DNA of 64,000 nucleotides from Acinetobacter sp. ANC 3781 (GTDB lineage Bacteria > Pseudomonadota > Gammaproteobacteria > Pseudomonadales > Moraxellaceae). The notes under the pieces are model-generated. The model searched no databases and was not told where the DNA came from. It worked only from the letters and a program-made list of their open reading frames with translations. Positions 63,654 through 64,000 of the stretch are shown here, piece by piece. Both the position numbers and the translations under genes were made by a program. How positions within the stretch are numbered: the stretch's first letter is position 1; every line of letters begins with the position of its first letter. The stretch spans positions 1-64,000 of the forward strand of contig NZ_SJOH01000005.1 of the NCBI RefSeq assembly GCF_004331285.1. The letters are read 5' to 3'.

Positions 63654-64000
63654 CTATGCCATGGGGCGCAAAGTCAGAATCTGTTCACTGCGCCCGAAGG
63701 GTCCGGAAAGATCATGCAACACTGAACTGGTTAGACCTATGCCATCATCTCCATATTGTTGTGTGGTTTCTAAGCCCAGCCACTGACCTTGCGGTAAACG
63801 GTGCATATGAATCTGTAAATCCAGATTAGGAAAGCCCCAGCTAAAGGGTGTTTCTAGACGTGGCACAATGCCATTGGCGGTATCGACCATCCCCATTAAG
63901 CGGACAAAATCACTGGTAGGTTCACCTTCAACCATATCATGTGGCGTTCGCAGCCAAACAATGCCCTTTCCAGCACGACGCTGATGACTTCGTGCTTCTA
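63654..64000 (-). CDS. Thioesterase-superfamily protein, C-terminal part (5' end outside window)
   Basis: The frame is open through base 64000, giving 114 C-terminal residues. The sequence (VRLMGMVDTANGIVPRLETP, NLDLQIHMHRLPQGQWLGLETTQQYGDDGIGLTSSVLHDLSGPFGRSEQILTLRP) fits the second hot-dog half of TesB-like acyl-CoA thioesterases (4HBT_3 type): the aspartate in NLDLQIHMHR and the terminal GPFGRSEQ strand are usual. The N-terminal hot-dog must lie outside. Substrate not determinable. Confidence 0.75.
   Translation of the reverse strand, partial: EARSHQRRAGKGIVWLRTPHDMVEGEPTSDFVRLMGMVDTANGIVPRLETPFSWGFPNLDLQIHMHRLPQGQWLGLETTQQYGDDGIGLTSSVLHDLSGPFGRSEQILTLRPMA

Overview
The window looks like chromosome of an Acinetobacter species (gamma-proteobacteria, Moraxellaceae). 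The basis is recognition of gene content rather than a search: a pmrC-pmrA-pmrB colistin-response locus in Acinetobacter order, a bifunctional wax ester synthase very like AtfA of A. baylyi, a long hydrophilin-type disordered protein, the divergent mreBCD-maf-rng / gatCAB block, the cysH/thrH pair, and AT-rich DNA with many short Rho-independent hairpins between converging genes.

Layout. 1-1624: right part of a Septu-type defence operon (ATPase PtuA, cut by the window edge, and HNH nuclease PtuB). 1674-3668: an unusual J-domain protein and a DUF421 membrane protein. 4005-7191: complete glutamate/aspartate-type ABC importer (gltIJKL). 7248-9779: periplasmic alpha-carbonic anhydrase and an ammonium transporter. 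9913-15196: HAD phosphatase, a PAP2 lipid phosphatase and pmrCAB; both the PAP2 gene and pmrC carry a PmrA-type operator in the same promoter geometry. 15318-22709: porin, MFS transporter, acyltransferase, patatin lipoprotein, NfeD/SPFH pair, putP. 22804-26733: ispA, a stand-alone prpF-like isomerase, amino-acid permease. 26825-26897: tRNA-Arg(CCU). 27493-30254: two tandem FadL-family outer-membrane proteins. 30328-33657: thrH, cysH, atfA and a 56-codon gene. 33791-41714: rng, maf, mreD, mreC, mreB facing gatC, gatA, gatB.

41762-52146 is an accessory-looking stretch: an AT-rich PLD nuclease, a frameshifted M15-like gene, several exported proteins of unknown function (LprI-like, 174 aa, 330 aa lipoprotein, DUF1176), an SbmA/BacA-type peptide transporter, a small protein, a non-coding island with strong hairpins, a HEPN-like protein and the hydrophilin. 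52456-64000 returns to core genes (metG, sbcD, sbcC, a thioesterase cut by the window) with an AT-rich DUF6602 nuclease-like gene, a periplasmic metallo-beta-lactamase-fold enzyme, a PAS-GGDEF diguanylate cyclase and a VOC protein between them.

Two themes stand out. The first is envelope remodelling: pmrCAB plus a probably co-regulated lipid phosphatase, porin, FadL pair, SbmA, patatin and acyltransferase. The second is a scatter of candidate defence or nuclease genes (Septu, PLD, HEPN, DUF6602) set as low-GC islands into conserved backbone, two of them directly after terminators of housekeeping genes. All calls rest on reading the sequence and on recalled family motifs; no database search was run.
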